Shown: in pieces, positions 16,970 through 25,558 of the stretch
Numbering within the stretch: position 1 is the stretch's first letter
Layout: every line of letters begins with the position of its first letter
Assembly: GCF_001939045.1 (NCBI RefSeq)
Contig: NZ_MKIM01000033.1
Span: 218,123-282,122, forward strand
Length of the DNA stretch: 64,000 bases
Direction: 5' to 3'
Origin: Rhizobium oryziradicis
Lineage (GTDB): Bacteria > Pseudomonadota > Alphaproteobacteria > Rhizobiales > Rhizobiaceae
Program-made: the position numbers and the translations under genes
Notes under the pieces: model-generated
Database searches by the model: none
Seen by the model: only the letters and a program-made list of their open reading frames with translations
Told to the model about the DNA's origin: nothing

Positions 16970-17806
16970 CTAAAACACGGGGAGGTTTCTCACAAAATCA
17001 GCAGTTTCATGGGGGTGAATACGGGTAACCCTGATCAATTCATCGAAATGGCGTTGCATTTTGCGGATGGCTTCCGTGCTGTTGAGAACAAGATACATGC
17101 TGCCAATAAAAAGTGCAGCGCGCTGCGAGCCAAAAATGGTGTACGGCACAGAAAATCTTTCTTTTTCATTGAATAAAAACAGTCGGAAGGACGGATAAAG
17201 TTCATTGATCAGATTGGACATATGCTGGAGCTGCGCTAGACGAGTCTCTCGCGTCAACCCACTCCACATGCCGCGCCCTTCAGCAAGTGCCTCCAACGTT
17301 TCGCGGGGCATACACACTTCCATGTCAGTTCCCGGTTGGCGGTTGTAATCCAGACGAAACGCCGTTTCACTTGCTTGCGCCATCACGTCCTGATGTGCCC
17401 CCAAGGCCTCGAAAGCGACAATTTCCGGCGTGCGAAGGAGGTCGGGAATGCGAGCAGGGACGTAACGGATTTTGGAGCCCGCAGCCTCTGCATGCCATTT
17501 CATCAAAAGTGTTTTCCCGTCATCAGCCCCTCCTTCCTCCATTTCAAAACTTGGTCGCAGCTCTGGCATCAAACCTTGATCGTATGAAAGGCCCAGCAGC
17601 CAATCGAGCGTTACCGAATGGCGCTCGGCAATATTCAACAGCGTCTCGACACGTGGAAGCCGGGCCGAGTGACCCGATAACAATTGCGATAACGCTGATC
17701 GATCAATGCCGATGGCTGCGGCAAAATCGGCCTGGCTTTCTCCGGCCCGGTCTACCAATTGGGTCAACCGGGCACGAAACATATCTGCAAGAACACGCTT
17801 GTCCAC
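16970..17806 (-). CDS. XRE-family regulator with C-terminal sensor-like domain
   Basis: A 278-residue protein. Residues 8-70 form an HTH_XRE domain (SQADFAAAIGIDRSALSQLLSG). After an acidic linker, residues 105-275 form a second domain with YVPARIPDLLRTPEI near its start, which recalls the ligand-like DUF5753 domain of actinobacterial XRE regulators (vPGLLqTpeY) although the overall match is loose. It is divergent from a desaturase-like gene; the 134-base intergenic region has an inverted repeat at 17851-17873. Likely controls that gene and itself. Its signal is unknown; neighbouring genes suggest a small organic amine or lipid-like compound. Confidence 0.75.
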   Translation of the reverse strand: MDKRVLADMFRARLTQLVDRAGESQADFAAAIGIDRSALSQLLSGHSARLPRVETLLNIAERHSVTLDWLLGLSYDQGLMPELRPSFEMEEGGADDGKTLLMKWHAEAAGSKIRYVPARIPDLLRTPEIVAFEALGAHQDVMAQASETAFRLDYNRQPGTDMEVCMPRETLEALAEGRGMWSGLTRETRLAQLQHMSNLINELYPSFRLFLFNEKERFSVPYTIFGSQRAALFIGSMYLVLNSTEAIRKMQRHFDELIRVTRIHPHETADFVRNLPVF

Positions 17807-17850
17807 TTTTCACCCATTTGGTTACAATTATCATCATTCTAAATAAATCA

Positions 17851-17873
17851 TGACCAAATTCAACAATTGGTCA
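17851..17873. promoter_or_regulatory. inverted-repeat operator candidate for the XRE regulator
   Basis: TGACCAA (17851-17857) and TTGGTCA (17867-17873) are perfect inverse repeats with 9 bases between. A third related half-site, TTTGGTTAC (17817-17825), lies 25 bases away next to the regulator start. The region is divergent between the regulator and the desaturase gene. Confidence 0.55.
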
Positions 17874-17940
17874 CCATAAACTCATTGTGCGACGCACACG
17901 CGAATGAGACCCTGAGGCCAATGGGCATCAAGGGTATAAG

Positions 17941-18903
17941 ATGACAAACAGAACCAACACAGAATTTCCGACGTCGCCGAATTCGGGCTATGTCAGAAAT
18001 CCCCATCGTATTGAATGGCCAACATTAGCGCTGCTGGCGGCCTGCTACAGCCTGTGGATCTGTGCGGGATATGCTGTTTTTCCTGCGTTTCCCTTGCTTT
18101 CCCTTGTGATGATGGGAATTGCGGTGGCGCTTTATTCTTCACTTCAACATGAAGTTCTGCACGGCCATCCCACACGCAATGCACGGTTTAACGAGGCACT
18201 TGTTTTCCTGCCTATTGGTATTTTTTACCCCTACCGCAGCTATAAGCGGACGCATTTGCAGCATCATGCAGACGAACGTCTGACAGACCCTTTCGATGAC
18301 CCGGAGAGCTATTATCGAGCCGTGGCGGATTGGGAGAAAATGCCATCATTTCTGAAGATCCTTCTTGCCTGGAACAATTCATTCACAGGTCGTCTGGTGA
18401 TTGGGCCGCCGCTGATGGTTATTGGTTTCACAATGGCAGAATGGCGCAAGATCTTCCTTGGGGATCGTCGGGTCATGTACGCATGGTTGTTACATCTCGC
18501 GGGTCTCATACCCACGCTGCTCATCATCGCCTTTGTGTTTGGCATTCCGCTTTGGCTCTACGTCAGTGTCGCCGCCTATCTCGGCATTTCCATCATCGCC
18601 ATTCGTTCCTATTGTGAGCATCAATGGGCGGATCGGCCGGATGGACGAACAATTATCGTTGAAAACTCGATTCTTGCGCCGTTGTTTCTTTTTAATAATT
18701 TGCACTTCGTGCATCACAAAATGCCAACAGCTGCCTGGTACCAATTGCCGTCGCTCTATCAAGCGAGAAGAGCCGAGTGGCAGCAGATGAATGATGGCTA
18801 TGTCTATCGCAATTACTTCGACGTGTTTCGTGCCTTTGCTTTCAAGGCGAAGGAGCCAGTCGCGCATCCGGTATTGCGACGCGATGGAGGATCACAAACG
18901 TGA
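17941..18903 (+). CDS. fatty-acid-desaturase-superfamily membrane di-iron enzyme
   Basis: A 320-residue integral membrane protein with the full three-box histidine set: HEVLHGH (His70, 74, 76), HLQHH (His105, 108, 109) and HFVHH (His255, 258, 259), plus an extra His227 in YCEHQW that often supplies the eighth ligand. Hydrophobic helices flank the boxes (about 28-66, 86-98, 150-168, 178-225). Members insert oxygen into or desaturate lipid-like or small substrates using O2. This short class with HEVLHGHPT is commonly annotated only as desaturase. It overlaps the following PhnD-like gene (GTGA) and is convergent with the MIO-less lyase operon. A link to that pathway is possible but not shown. 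Confidence 0.8.
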   Translation: MTNRTNTEFPTSPNSGYVRNPHRIEWPTLALLAACYSLWICAGYAVFPAFPLLSLVMMGIAVALYSSLQHEVLHGHPTRNARFNEALVFLPIGIFYPYRSYKRTHLQHHADERLTDPFDDPESYYRAVADWEKMPSFLKILLAWNNSFTGRLVIGPPLMVIGFTMAEWRKIFLGDRRVMYAWLLHLAGLIPTLLIIAFVFGIPLWLYVSVAAYLGISIIAIRSYCEHQWADRPDGRTIIVENSILAPLFLFNNLHFVHHKMPTAAWYQLPSLYQARRAEWQQMNDGYVYRNYFDVFRAFAFKAKEPVAHPVLRRDGGSQT

Positions 18904-19682
18904 CATCAAACGTCAAATGGATTGCCGCACTGCCGATGTACGATTGGCCTGAATTGCGCAGCGAGACTGATGCCCTTTGGGCCAGCATGCGCCGCCGATT
19001 TCTCGATCACGGTATTGATGCCCCCGAAAATCTCGTCCGTCGTAACGCCGATATGCCGCCTGTTCCCGGTGGCATTCGAAGCAAAGATGGAACCGTCATC
19101 GCCGCAGATCCTGCCACACTTGATCCCGATGCTTTCGACTTAGCGGTTTTGTGGCGACATCCGGGCCTGCTTGTTGCCAATACCTGTTGGGGACCCATGG
19201 AGTTTGGTCTGAAAGACCACGTTCAGGTGATCGGACAGAGTGATTACCAAGGGGTTGAGGGTGGTAAGGGAGAATTCTATTGCAGCGCCATCATTGCCAG
19301 AAAAGGTGATGGCGAAGAAGAGATTGCTCCCTCATCGGTTGGCGACGCACTCTTGCCGCTGGATTTCTTTCGACAGAAAATTTTGGCATTTAACGACCCA
19401 ATATCCTTATCAGGCTACCTCAGTCTAAAGCGGGATCTCAAGGCGCTCGGTGAGAGCCTGGAGGTGTTTGCAAATCGTCTTGAAACAGGTGCCCACCGGG
19501 CTAGTGTCACAGCAGTTGCCAGGGGGCAGGCCGATATTGCCGCCATTGACTGTAAGTCCTGGATGCTTGCGCAACGCTATGAGCCTGCTGCAAAAGAGCT
19601 TCGCGTCATCGGCTGGACGGCACACCGTAAGGGTCTGCCGTTTATTCGCGCCAAAGGTATCAGCCTGCCGTTCGGACTATGA
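18900..19682 (+). CDS. PhnD/SsuA-type binding-protein fold without signal peptide
   Basis: A 260-residue protein starting at GTG 18900 in a 4-base overlap with the desaturase stop. The sequence goes straight into WIAALPMYDWPELRSE, the first strand of a phosphonate/sulfonate-type periplasmic-binding fold; DLAVLWRHPGLLVANTCWGP and VARGQADIAAIDCKSW are typical of the PhnD family. There is no signal peptide or lipobox, so the protein should be cytoplasmic. It may therefore be a sensor, a chaperone or an enzyme-like descendant of a binding protein; no transporter genes of the Phn type are nearby. Stop is 16 bases from the convergent lyase stop. Confidence 0.7.
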   Translation: MTSNVKWIAALPMYDWPELRSETDALWASMRRRFLDHGIDAPENLVRRNADMPPVPGGIRSKDGTVIAADPATLDPDAFDLAVLWRHPGLLVANTCWGPMEFGLKDHVQVIGQSDYQGVEGGKGEFYCSAIIARKGDGEEEIAPSSVGDALLPLDFFRQKILAFNDPISLSGYLSLKRDLKALGESLEVFANRLETGAHRASVTAVARGQADIAAIDCKSWMLAQRYEPAAKELRVIGWTAHRKGLPFIRAKGISLPFGL

Positions 19683-19698
19683 CTTTGCGCAAGACGAC

Positions 19699-21183
19699 CT
19701 AAAGCGGCTCCTTCTCGCGCAAAAGCGCCCGTACCCCCTCGATGTCCATTGCCAGCGGCCGGTCGTCTGAATAAGGCAGAACGTGTTCACGAAGCATCCT
19801 GTGCAGAGCGTTGGTTCCCGCTGCACGATCACCAAGATCGCTCAAAAAATCATGGGCTTGTACGGCGGCCATCCATTCGATCGCAAAAATATATTCTGCA
19901 TTATCAAGAACTGCGAGCAGTTTGTTTGCGGCTGCCGTAGGATGCGCCAGAAAGTCCTCCTGCAAGCCGGATGTCAATCCGCCGTCGGTGGAAGCTGGCG
20001 CTGCAAGGCGGCGGTTGTCCCCAACCAGGGCTGCTGCCGTGTATTGGGCGATCATAAAGCCCGATTGGGTCCCCGCATCGGAGGCGAGAAAGGGCGGAAG
20101 GCCGCTCACCAGTGGATTGACCAGACGGTCGACGCGGCGCTCACTCATCGCCGCGATCTGCGCAATCGCAATCGCCAGGCTGTCAGCCGCTTGACCCAAT
20201 GCCGGTGCAACGGCATGGGCTTGTGAAGCAATAAGCGGCTGTTCGACCGTGCCCATAAGTGCCGGATTATCGGTGACAGACGCCAGTTCACGGTTAACAA
20301 TGGAAGCAGATATTTCAAACACATCACGAGCAGCGCCATGGGCTTGCGGCACGGCCCGAAGACTTAAAGCATCCTGAGTTCTTTTGCCATGCGCTGCTGC
20401 AATCAGGCCGCTACCCTGGAGTCTCGTCCGAAGCGACGCGCCGACCTCTGCGATGCCTTTTGAGGGGCGCAATGCAAGAACGCTTTCATTGAACGCATCC
20501 ATCTGCCCACCCACCGCCTCAAGCGTGAGAGCTGCAATGGCGTCGGCCCAGTCGAGCAGGTGAGCAGCACGATTCAGCGCCATACAGGACAAGCCTGTTG
20601 CGCAAGATGTACCATTCACCAAGCTCAGCCCCTCCTTGGCACCCAGAACCAAGGGCTCAAGACTCATTTCCGCCAAAGCCTCGCGGCCGCTGAGAAGACG
20701 ACCTCCCATACGAGCCTGACCCTCACCGATCAGCACCAAAGCTGTGTGAGCATTGTGGGTGAGGTAGCCCGCCGAGCCCCGTGACGGCACGATCGGGATG
20801 CAGTCACGCTCCAGAAATGTTGATAGGTTTGCAACAATTTCGCGCCGGACGCCGGAATAACCATGGGCGAAATTGGCAATCTGCGCAGCGATAATGGCCC
20901 GCACCTCCGGCGCATCCAAATGAGGTCCAATGCCGCATGCGTGGCTGAGCACAATTCCGCGCGAAAGCTTGCCTTGGGTTGTGCGGTCAACCACAGTATC
21001 CGAGAGGGCACCCACGCCTGTGTTTATCCCATAGGCGCGGACACCCACGGCCACGATGGCATCGAGAATCTGGCTTGCCCGATCGATACGTTCATAGGCA
21101 TTTTCCGAGACATGCAGCGCTTCTCCTTTGCCGACGCGCGCAATAGAGCGCCAATCCAGCCCGCCATCAAGAAGAACGGTCAT
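19699..21183 (-). CDS. histidine-ammonia-lyase homologue lacking the MIO triad (ergothionase-like)
   Basis: A 494-residue protein of the HAL/PAL fold. Conserved parts are present: YGINTGVGALSD (catalytic Tyr51), IVLSHACGIGPHLD, GYSGVR, and LSLVNGTSCATG. At the MIO site, however, canonical GSVG-ASG-DLAPLAH reads GSAG-YLTHNAH (residues 136-146): exactly the Ala-Ser-Gly that cyclises into the MIO electrophile is absent, and the flanks are intact. It therefore cannot deaminate L-His the usual way. Ergothionase, which eliminates trimethylamine from ergothioneine, is a known member of this fold that works without MIO. Co-transcribed with a HutC-type repressor and an OpuC-type importer of quaternary amines, so a betaine of histidine is the predicted substrate. 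Last gene of the operon. Confidence 0.82.
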   Translation of the reverse strand: MTVLLDGGLDWRSIARVGKGEALHVSENAYERIDRASQILDAIVAVGVRAYGINTGVGALSDTVVDRTTQGKLSRGIVLSHACGIGPHLDAPEVRAIIAAQIANFAHGYSGVRREIVANLSTFLERDCIPIVPSRGSAGYLTHNAHTALVLIGEGQARMGGRLLSGREALAEMSLEPLVLGAKEGLSLVNGTSCATGLSCMALNRAAHLLDWADAIAALTLEAVGGQMDAFNESVLALRPSKGIAEVGASLRTRLQGSGLIAAAHGKRTQDALSLRAVPQAHGAARDVFEISASIVNRELASVTDNPALMGTVEQPLIASQAHAVAPALGQAADSLAIAIAQIAAMSERRVDRLVNPLVSGLPPFLASDAGTQSGFMIAQYTAAALVGDNRRLAAPASTDGGLTSGLQEDFLAHPTAAANKLLAVLDNAEYIFAIEWMAAVQAHDFLSDLGDRAAGTNALHRMLREHVLPYSDDRPLAMDIEGVRALLREKEPL

Positions 21184-21234
21184 GCATTTCTCCAGTATTG
21201 AAATCTGTGAGATTACCAGACATCGGTCCAGGTC

Positions 21235-21978
21235 TCACGTGCTGCTATAAAGACGATAGCGACTGCCGGGATAGAGCAGACGAACGGAAGAGACGACGCC
21301 TTCTGTCGACCATGTTCTGCGTCGAACAAGCAGGCATGGCTCGGTTTTTGAAATTGCCAACAGCTTGCATTCCCAAGGCTCCGCCTTGACCGCTTCTATA
21401 TGCTGTTCTGCTTTGACGATGGGTGCCGCCATCATCAGATACCGGTTCGGTGTCGTGACATTAAAGTCCAGATTGATGTAATCGGGCGCACACACGGGAT
21501 TTACAAATCGATCTTCGATCTGCATCGGAATGCCGTCTTCGGCATGCACAATAACAGAATGCGCAACAGAGCTGTTGCATGGAACAGCAAGTGCTTCTGC
21601 AAGCTCAGGACCACAGGTTTCGAGCTGAAGAAGAAAGACCATTGCGCTGTGAGTGCCACCGTTGCGGCTAATCTCATCGGCAATGTTGGGCACAGTTTGA
21701 AACTGCGATGTGCGCTTGTTGGTTGAAACAAAAGAGCCCTTGCCTCGCACCCGTACCACAAGGCCTTCGTCGGCCAGCTCGCGCAAGGCACGATTAGCGG
21801 TCATACGGCTCACGCCGAGAATATCGACGAGTTCGTTTTCGGATGGAACGCGCTGACCAATCTTCCATTCACCGGATTCGACGCGGCTGCGAACATAATC
21901 CTTCAATTTTACATAGAGAGGGGCAGCCGAAATAGGCTCCTCCCGTTCGTCCTCGGCCGTTTGCTGTACCAATGGCAT
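21235..21978 (-). CDS. GntR/HutC-type transcriptional repressor (UTRA domain)
   Basis: A 247-residue regulator from ATG 21978; a TTG 20 codons upstream is possible but adds residues unlike the family. N-terminal winged helix: PLYVKLKDYVRSRVESGEWK, SRMTANRALRELADEGLVV. The C-terminal UTRA domain has the HutC hallmarks HSVIVHAEDGIPMQIEDRFV, VTTPNRYLM and RRRTWS. HutC represses histidine-use genes and responds to urocanate. Here the only lyase nearby is the MIO-less one, so the inducer may be urocanate or thiourocanate released by it. A HutC-like operator (TTGTCTATACAA) is found upstream of the operon at 25559. Confidence 0.88.
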   Translation of the reverse strand: MPLVQQTAEDEREEPISAAPLYVKLKDYVRSRVESGEWKIGQRVPSENELVDILGVSRMTANRALRELADEGLVVRVRGKGSFVSTNKRTSQFQTVPNIADEISRNGGTHSAMVFLLQLETCGPELAEALAVPCNSSVAHSVIVHAEDGIPMQIEDRFVNPVCAPDYINLDFNVTTPNRYLMMAAPIVKAEQHIEAVKAEPWECKLLAISKTEPCLLVRRRTWSTEGVVSSVRLLYPGSRYRLYSST

Positions 21979-22082
21979 TGTTTTACCGGATATTTTCTGC
22001 GTTACGATCCATCGCGATGAACCAATCTGGTTGCACAATACACATGGTTTTTGGCAGGCACCAGAGTGCCTGCCAACAGTCC

Positions 22083-22994
22083 TCAGTTCAGCTTTTGCTT
22101 GGTAAGCCAGTCTCCAGCCACAACATCGAAACTGTCATGATTGCCCAGGCGACCATTCATCTCGATGAGATCCTGGGTGGTGAGCGCAGCAGATACCGCA
22201 TCCAGCGTCTTTGTTACGACGTCATTGATTTTCGGAGTGGCGATCACAGGAACCACGTTCTGAGCCGGAAAGAGGTTTTTGACATCTTCCAACACAACCA
22301 GATTGTTTTGTGCAATGGCTGGATCGGTTGAAAACAGGTTCGCAGCCTGTATCTGATCATTGACAAGCGCCGACAGCGTCAAAGGACCACCGACGTCAAG
22401 TGCCTTGAACGACTTGAACTCCAAGCCATACACATCCTTCAAACCAACGATGCCTTCCTTGCGTGTTTTCCATTCCGGTGGGCCACCGAGCACCAGCTGC
22501 GAGGCGACGGGTGCAAGATCACCGATTGTCTTCAATTTGTATTTATCAGCCGTCGCGCGGGTCACGGCAACACCGTCTGAATCCTGCGCTGGTGATGGAG
22601 TTAACATCGAAACCCCCTTCGGCAAGGCTGCCTTCAGGGCCTTCGCCACATCTTCAGGCGCATGGGCGGTCGCGTTTTTGTCGAGATAGCTCAATGCTGC
22701 ACCGGCGTATTCCGGCAAAAGATCGATTGAGCCGTCAAGCAGCGCCGGCATATAAACTTCCCGACTGCCAATGTTCAATTTTGTTTCAACCGCGACACCC
22801 TTGGCTTTCAGCGCCTGGGCATAAATAGTCGCCAAAAGTTGGCTTTCGGGAAAATCGGCGGAACCGATGATGATTGTCTTCGAATCCGACCGCGCAGCGG
22901 GGGCTGCGAGAGGGTCATTGGCGGCAAATGCGGAGGGCACTGAGAGGGTCATAAGCGCCAATGCGCTGAAGGCAGTAATAATCCTGAATGCCAT
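22083..22994 (-). CDS. OpuC/EgtU-type substrate-binding protein of a quaternary-amine ABC importer
   Basis: A 303-residue periplasmic protein; ATG 22994 has AAGGAGAAG 6 bases upstream and opens a signal peptide (MAFRIITAFSALALMTLSV, ending SAFAA). The mature domain has IIIGSADFPESQLLATIYAQ and DLLPEYAGAALSYL, diagnostic of the OpuAC/OsmX-type proteins that bind glycine betaine, choline, carnitine and ergothioneine. Which ligand it binds depends on an aromatic cage that I cannot place without a structure. Second-cluster context (MIO-less lyase, HutC-like repressor) favours an imidazole betaine. Gap of 60 bases to the permease gene. Confidence 0.85.
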   Translation of the reverse strand: MAFRIITAFSALALMTLSVPSAFAANDPLAAPAARSDSKTIIIGSADFPESQLLATIYAQALKAKGVAVETKLNIGSREVYMPALLDGSIDLLPEYAGAALSYLDKNATAHAPEDVAKALKAALPKGVSMLTPSPAQDSDGVAVTRATADKYKLKTIGDLAPVASQLVLGGPPEWKTRKEGIVGLKDVYGLEFKSFKALDVGGPLTLSALVNDQIQAANLFSTDPAIAQNNLVVLEDVKNLFPAQNVVPVIATPKINDVVTKTLDAVSAALTTQDLIEMNGRLGNHDSFDVVAGDWLTKQKLN

Positions 22995-23055
22995 GCGAGC
23001 TTCTCCTTTTGGTTGGGTCAAAATCTTGTCTGTGGGGTGGAAAGACAATCTTGTG

Positions 23056-23742
23056 TCATGATGGCCGCCCTTTCACCCGGCGTGTCAGGCCAGCTGATAC
23101 AGTGAAACGGGCGACGAGGCCGATGGTGATATCAACCGCGAGGGCAAGCACACCGACCAGTACCGCTCCGGCAGCCATCTGGTAATAGTCATGCTGCGCC
23201 CGACCATCGATAATCAGACGACCGAGGCCGCCGAGCGAAACATAGGCGGCAATTGTTGCCGTTGAGATGATCTGAAGAGTGGCACTCCGCAGGCCTGAGA
23301 AAATCAGCGGCAGTGCACAAGGCAACTCGACGTCGAACAGGATATCAAGCGGGCGCTTGCCCATACCGCGTGCGGCATCGACCGCAGCCGGATCCACGGC
23401 TGCAACGCCCGCATAGCTGCCTGTCATGATCGGCGGCACAGCCAGAAGCACCAGCACGATCAGGCTTGGCACGGTAAAGGCCAAATCGGACGCGAAGACG
23501 GGGCCAAACAAGATCACCAGAAGTGCGAGAAGGCCAAGGCTTGGCAAGGAACGCAACGCATTCGCAAGCCCTGCAATAAACACGACGCCGCGCCCGGTGT
23601 GGCCAACATACAAACCCACTGGCAAACCGATCAAACAGGCAAAGAAAAGTGCTATTGCACTATAGCCCAGATGCTGAGCGACCAGAATGATGACACCGTC
23701 GGTGCCAGTCCAATGCTCGGGATTTGAGAACCATTCGATCAT
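23056..23742 (-). CDS. quaternary-amine ABC importer permease 1 (OpuCB/OpuCD type)
   Basis: A 228-residue inner-membrane permease beginning MIEWFSNPEHWTG, with five or six helices and the binding-protein-dependent transport loop GLRSATLQIISTATIAAYVSLGGLG (the EAA-like segment). The ATG at 23742 overlaps the upstream permease stop (ATGA). Partner of the 216-residue permease; the transporter thus uses two different short permeases as OpuC and OsmU systems do, not a single HutW-type permease. Confidence 0.88.
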   Translation of the reverse strand: MIEWFSNPEHWTGTDGVIILVAQHLGYSAIALFFACLIGLPVGLYVGHTGRGVVFIAGLANALRSLPSLGLLALLVILFGPVFASDLAFTVPSLIVLVLLAVPPIMTGSYAGVAAVDPAAVDAARGMGKRPLDILFDVELPCALPLIFSGLRSATLQIISTATIAAYVSLGGLGRLIIDGRAQHDYYQMAAGAVLVGVLALAVDITIGLVARFTVSAGLTRRVKGRPS

Positions 23743-24389
23743 CGCACCATTCTCCCCGGTTGCCAAGGCGTCAAACGGCGCGCGATAAACAAAACAAGCC
23801 CATCCAGAAGGGCGGCCAGAATGACGCAAAGCACAATGCCCGCGATAATCGGAGTCATGAACCGCAACTGGAGTCCCTGGGTGAAAAGCAGGCCGAGCTG
23901 AGGTGTTCCAACCAGAGCGGCAACCGAAACGATACTGACATTGGACACAACAGCAACACGCAGCCCGGCAGCGATGACCGGAACAGCGAGCGGCAGCTCT
24001 ACCGTCAGAAGACGCGCGGCACGTCTGTAACCCATGGCATTGGCTGCCTGAAGAACGTCAGGGGAAATGGAGTCGAGACCGTCGCTGACCGTGCGCACAA
24101 GAAGCGCCAAGGCATAGACTGTCAACGCGACGACGACATTGATAGGATCAAGGATGCGCGTTCCAAGGACCCATGGCAGCAGAACAAACAGCGCCAGCGA
24201 TGGAATCGTATAAAGAAGTCCGGAGGCACCGAGGAGGGCTGTGCGAAACAGACCGGCGCGCTGCGCTATCCAGCCCAGTGGCAAAGCGAGAGCAAGGCCA
24301 ATCAACACCGGCATCACGGACAGATAGAGATGCCAGAGAAAAAGCTCTGAGATCCAACCCGACTGATTATAGAGCCAATCGAATCTCAT
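23739..24389 (-). CDS. quaternary-amine ABC importer permease 2 (OpuCB/OpuCD type)
   Basis: A 216-residue permease (MRFDWLYNQSGWISELFLWH). Helices alternate as in OpuC-type permeases, and AAGLRVAVVSNVSIVSVAAL followed by GTPQLGLLFTQGL is the conserved cytoplasmic loop region. Overlaps the ATPase stop by ATGA on one side and the other permease by ATGA on the other, so the three are tightly coupled. Confidence 0.88.
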   Translation of the reverse strand: MRFDWLYNQSGWISELFLWHLYLSVMPVLIGLALALPLGWIAQRAGLFRTALLGASGLLYTIPSLALFVLLPWVLGTRILDPINVVVALTVYALALLVRTVSDGLDSISPDVLQAANAMGYRRAARLLTVELPLAVPVIAAGLRVAVVSNVSIVSVAALVGTPQLGLLFTQGLQLRFMTPIIAGIVLCVILAALLDGLVLFIARRLTPWQPGRMVR

Positions 24390-25498
24390 GGCTGCCCTCC
24401 AGATCGCCCGTTGCGCGCGCGGTCAATAGCGGCAACGACATCTGGTAATGTGACAGTCCCCACAAGCGTGCCGGATGAAGACACGACGACGCCACGGCCA
24501 GACGGAGAACTAAGCGCCGCATCCAGCACATGGCGCAGACTGCTCCCTTGCGGGGCCAGTGTGCCGCTGAGATTGAGATCATCGTTGCGCAATGGTTGTT
24601 TCAGGCTCTGAGCATCAGCCCAGCCTATCGGCTTGTTTTCATGATTCGTTGCAAGAACCCAGCGGTCTGTGGCGATATCGCGCAAGGCCTCCGGTGTAAT
24701 GCCGAGCTTCGCCGTAGGTTCCGCACCCAGAGGAACGCTCCCATCGAATTCGGCAAAACTCAGAAACCGATAGCCGCGATCCCGACCAATGAAGTCAGCC
24801 ACAAACGCATCGACCGGGCGCGCCAGAAGTTCCTGTGGCGAGGCGATCTGGGCAAGCTTGCCCCCGGTGCGCAATACAGCCACCTGATCGCCAAGCTTGA
24901 GCGCCTCATCAATGTCATGGGTGACCATGATGATTGTCTTGCCAATCTCTCGCTGCAGGCGCAGGAATTCGTCCTGTAACTGGCCGCGCACAACCGGATC
25001 GACAGCGCTGAACGGTTCGTCCATCAGCATGAATTTCGGGTCAGAAGCCAAAGCGCGGGCAACGCCCACGCGTTGCTGCTGGCCACCGGAGAGCTGCCAA
25101 GGAAAGCGATCAGCAAAGGCGCTGCTCAGTCCCACGCGCTCCAGCAAATCATGGGCGGTGCGCAGTGCTTTTTGCTTGGGAACGCCATTGAGGCGTGCTG
25201 TGGTGGCAATGTTTTGCACAACGGTCCGATGGGGAAAAAGACCAGCGTGCTGGATGACATAACCGATCCGCCGCCGCAAAAGAGCAACATCCATGTGCTC
25301 CGTTTTCTCGCCATCAAGCAGGATCGATCCGGTCGAAGGCTTGATCAATCTGTTGACCATGCGCAAAGACGTCGTCTTGCCACACCCCGAGGGACCAACC
25401 AGAATCGTCAGCTTGCCGGTTGGCGCTGTGAGCGAGAGACTATCTACAGCTAACGCCGCGTTGTCATAACGCTTGCAGACGTTATCAAAAGTTATCAT
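24386..25498 (-). CDS. quaternary-amine ABC importer ATPase with C-terminal CBS domains
   Basis: A 370-residue ATPase starting at ATG 25498 (AAGGGGAA ribosome site). Walker A GPSGCGKTTS, signature LSGGQQQRVGVARA, Walker B FMLMDEPFSAVD and the H-loop VTHDIDEA are all present. The last 120 residues carry a CBS-type regulatory region (TDRWVLATNHENKPIG ... SSGTLVGTVTLPDVVAAI), the feature that marks OpuCA/ProV-class ATPases and links transport to ionic strength. First gene of the six-gene operon ATPase-permease-permease-binding protein-repressor-lyase. Confidence 0.9.
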   Translation of the reverse strand: MITFDNVCKRYDNAALAVDSLSLTAPTGKLTILVGPSGCGKTTSLRMVNRLIKPSTGSILLDGEKTEHMDVALLRRRIGYVIQHAGLFPHRTVVQNIATTARLNGVPKQKALRTAHDLLERVGLSSAFADRFPWQLSGGQQQRVGVARALASDPKFMLMDEPFSAVDPVVRGQLQDEFLRLQREIGKTIIMVTHDIDEALKLGDQVAVLRTGGKLAQIASPQELLARPVDAFVADFIGRDRGYRFLSFAEFDGSVPLGAEPTAKLGITPEALRDIATDRWVLATNHENKPIGWADAQSLKQPLRNDDLNLSGTLAPQGSSLRHVLDAALSSPSGRGVVVSSSGTLVGTVTLPDVVAAIDRARNGRSGGQP

Positions 25499-25558
25499 GC
25501 ATTCCCCTTTAGTGAGCGGTTGCGTCTTCTTGTTGGACGCATTTGGCCTGCCGTTAAG

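Noticed and set aside
19699..21183. Ordinary histidine ammonia-lyase HutH
   Set aside because: The Ala-Ser-Gly needed for the MIO cofactor is absent, and no other hut enzyme genes are next to it.
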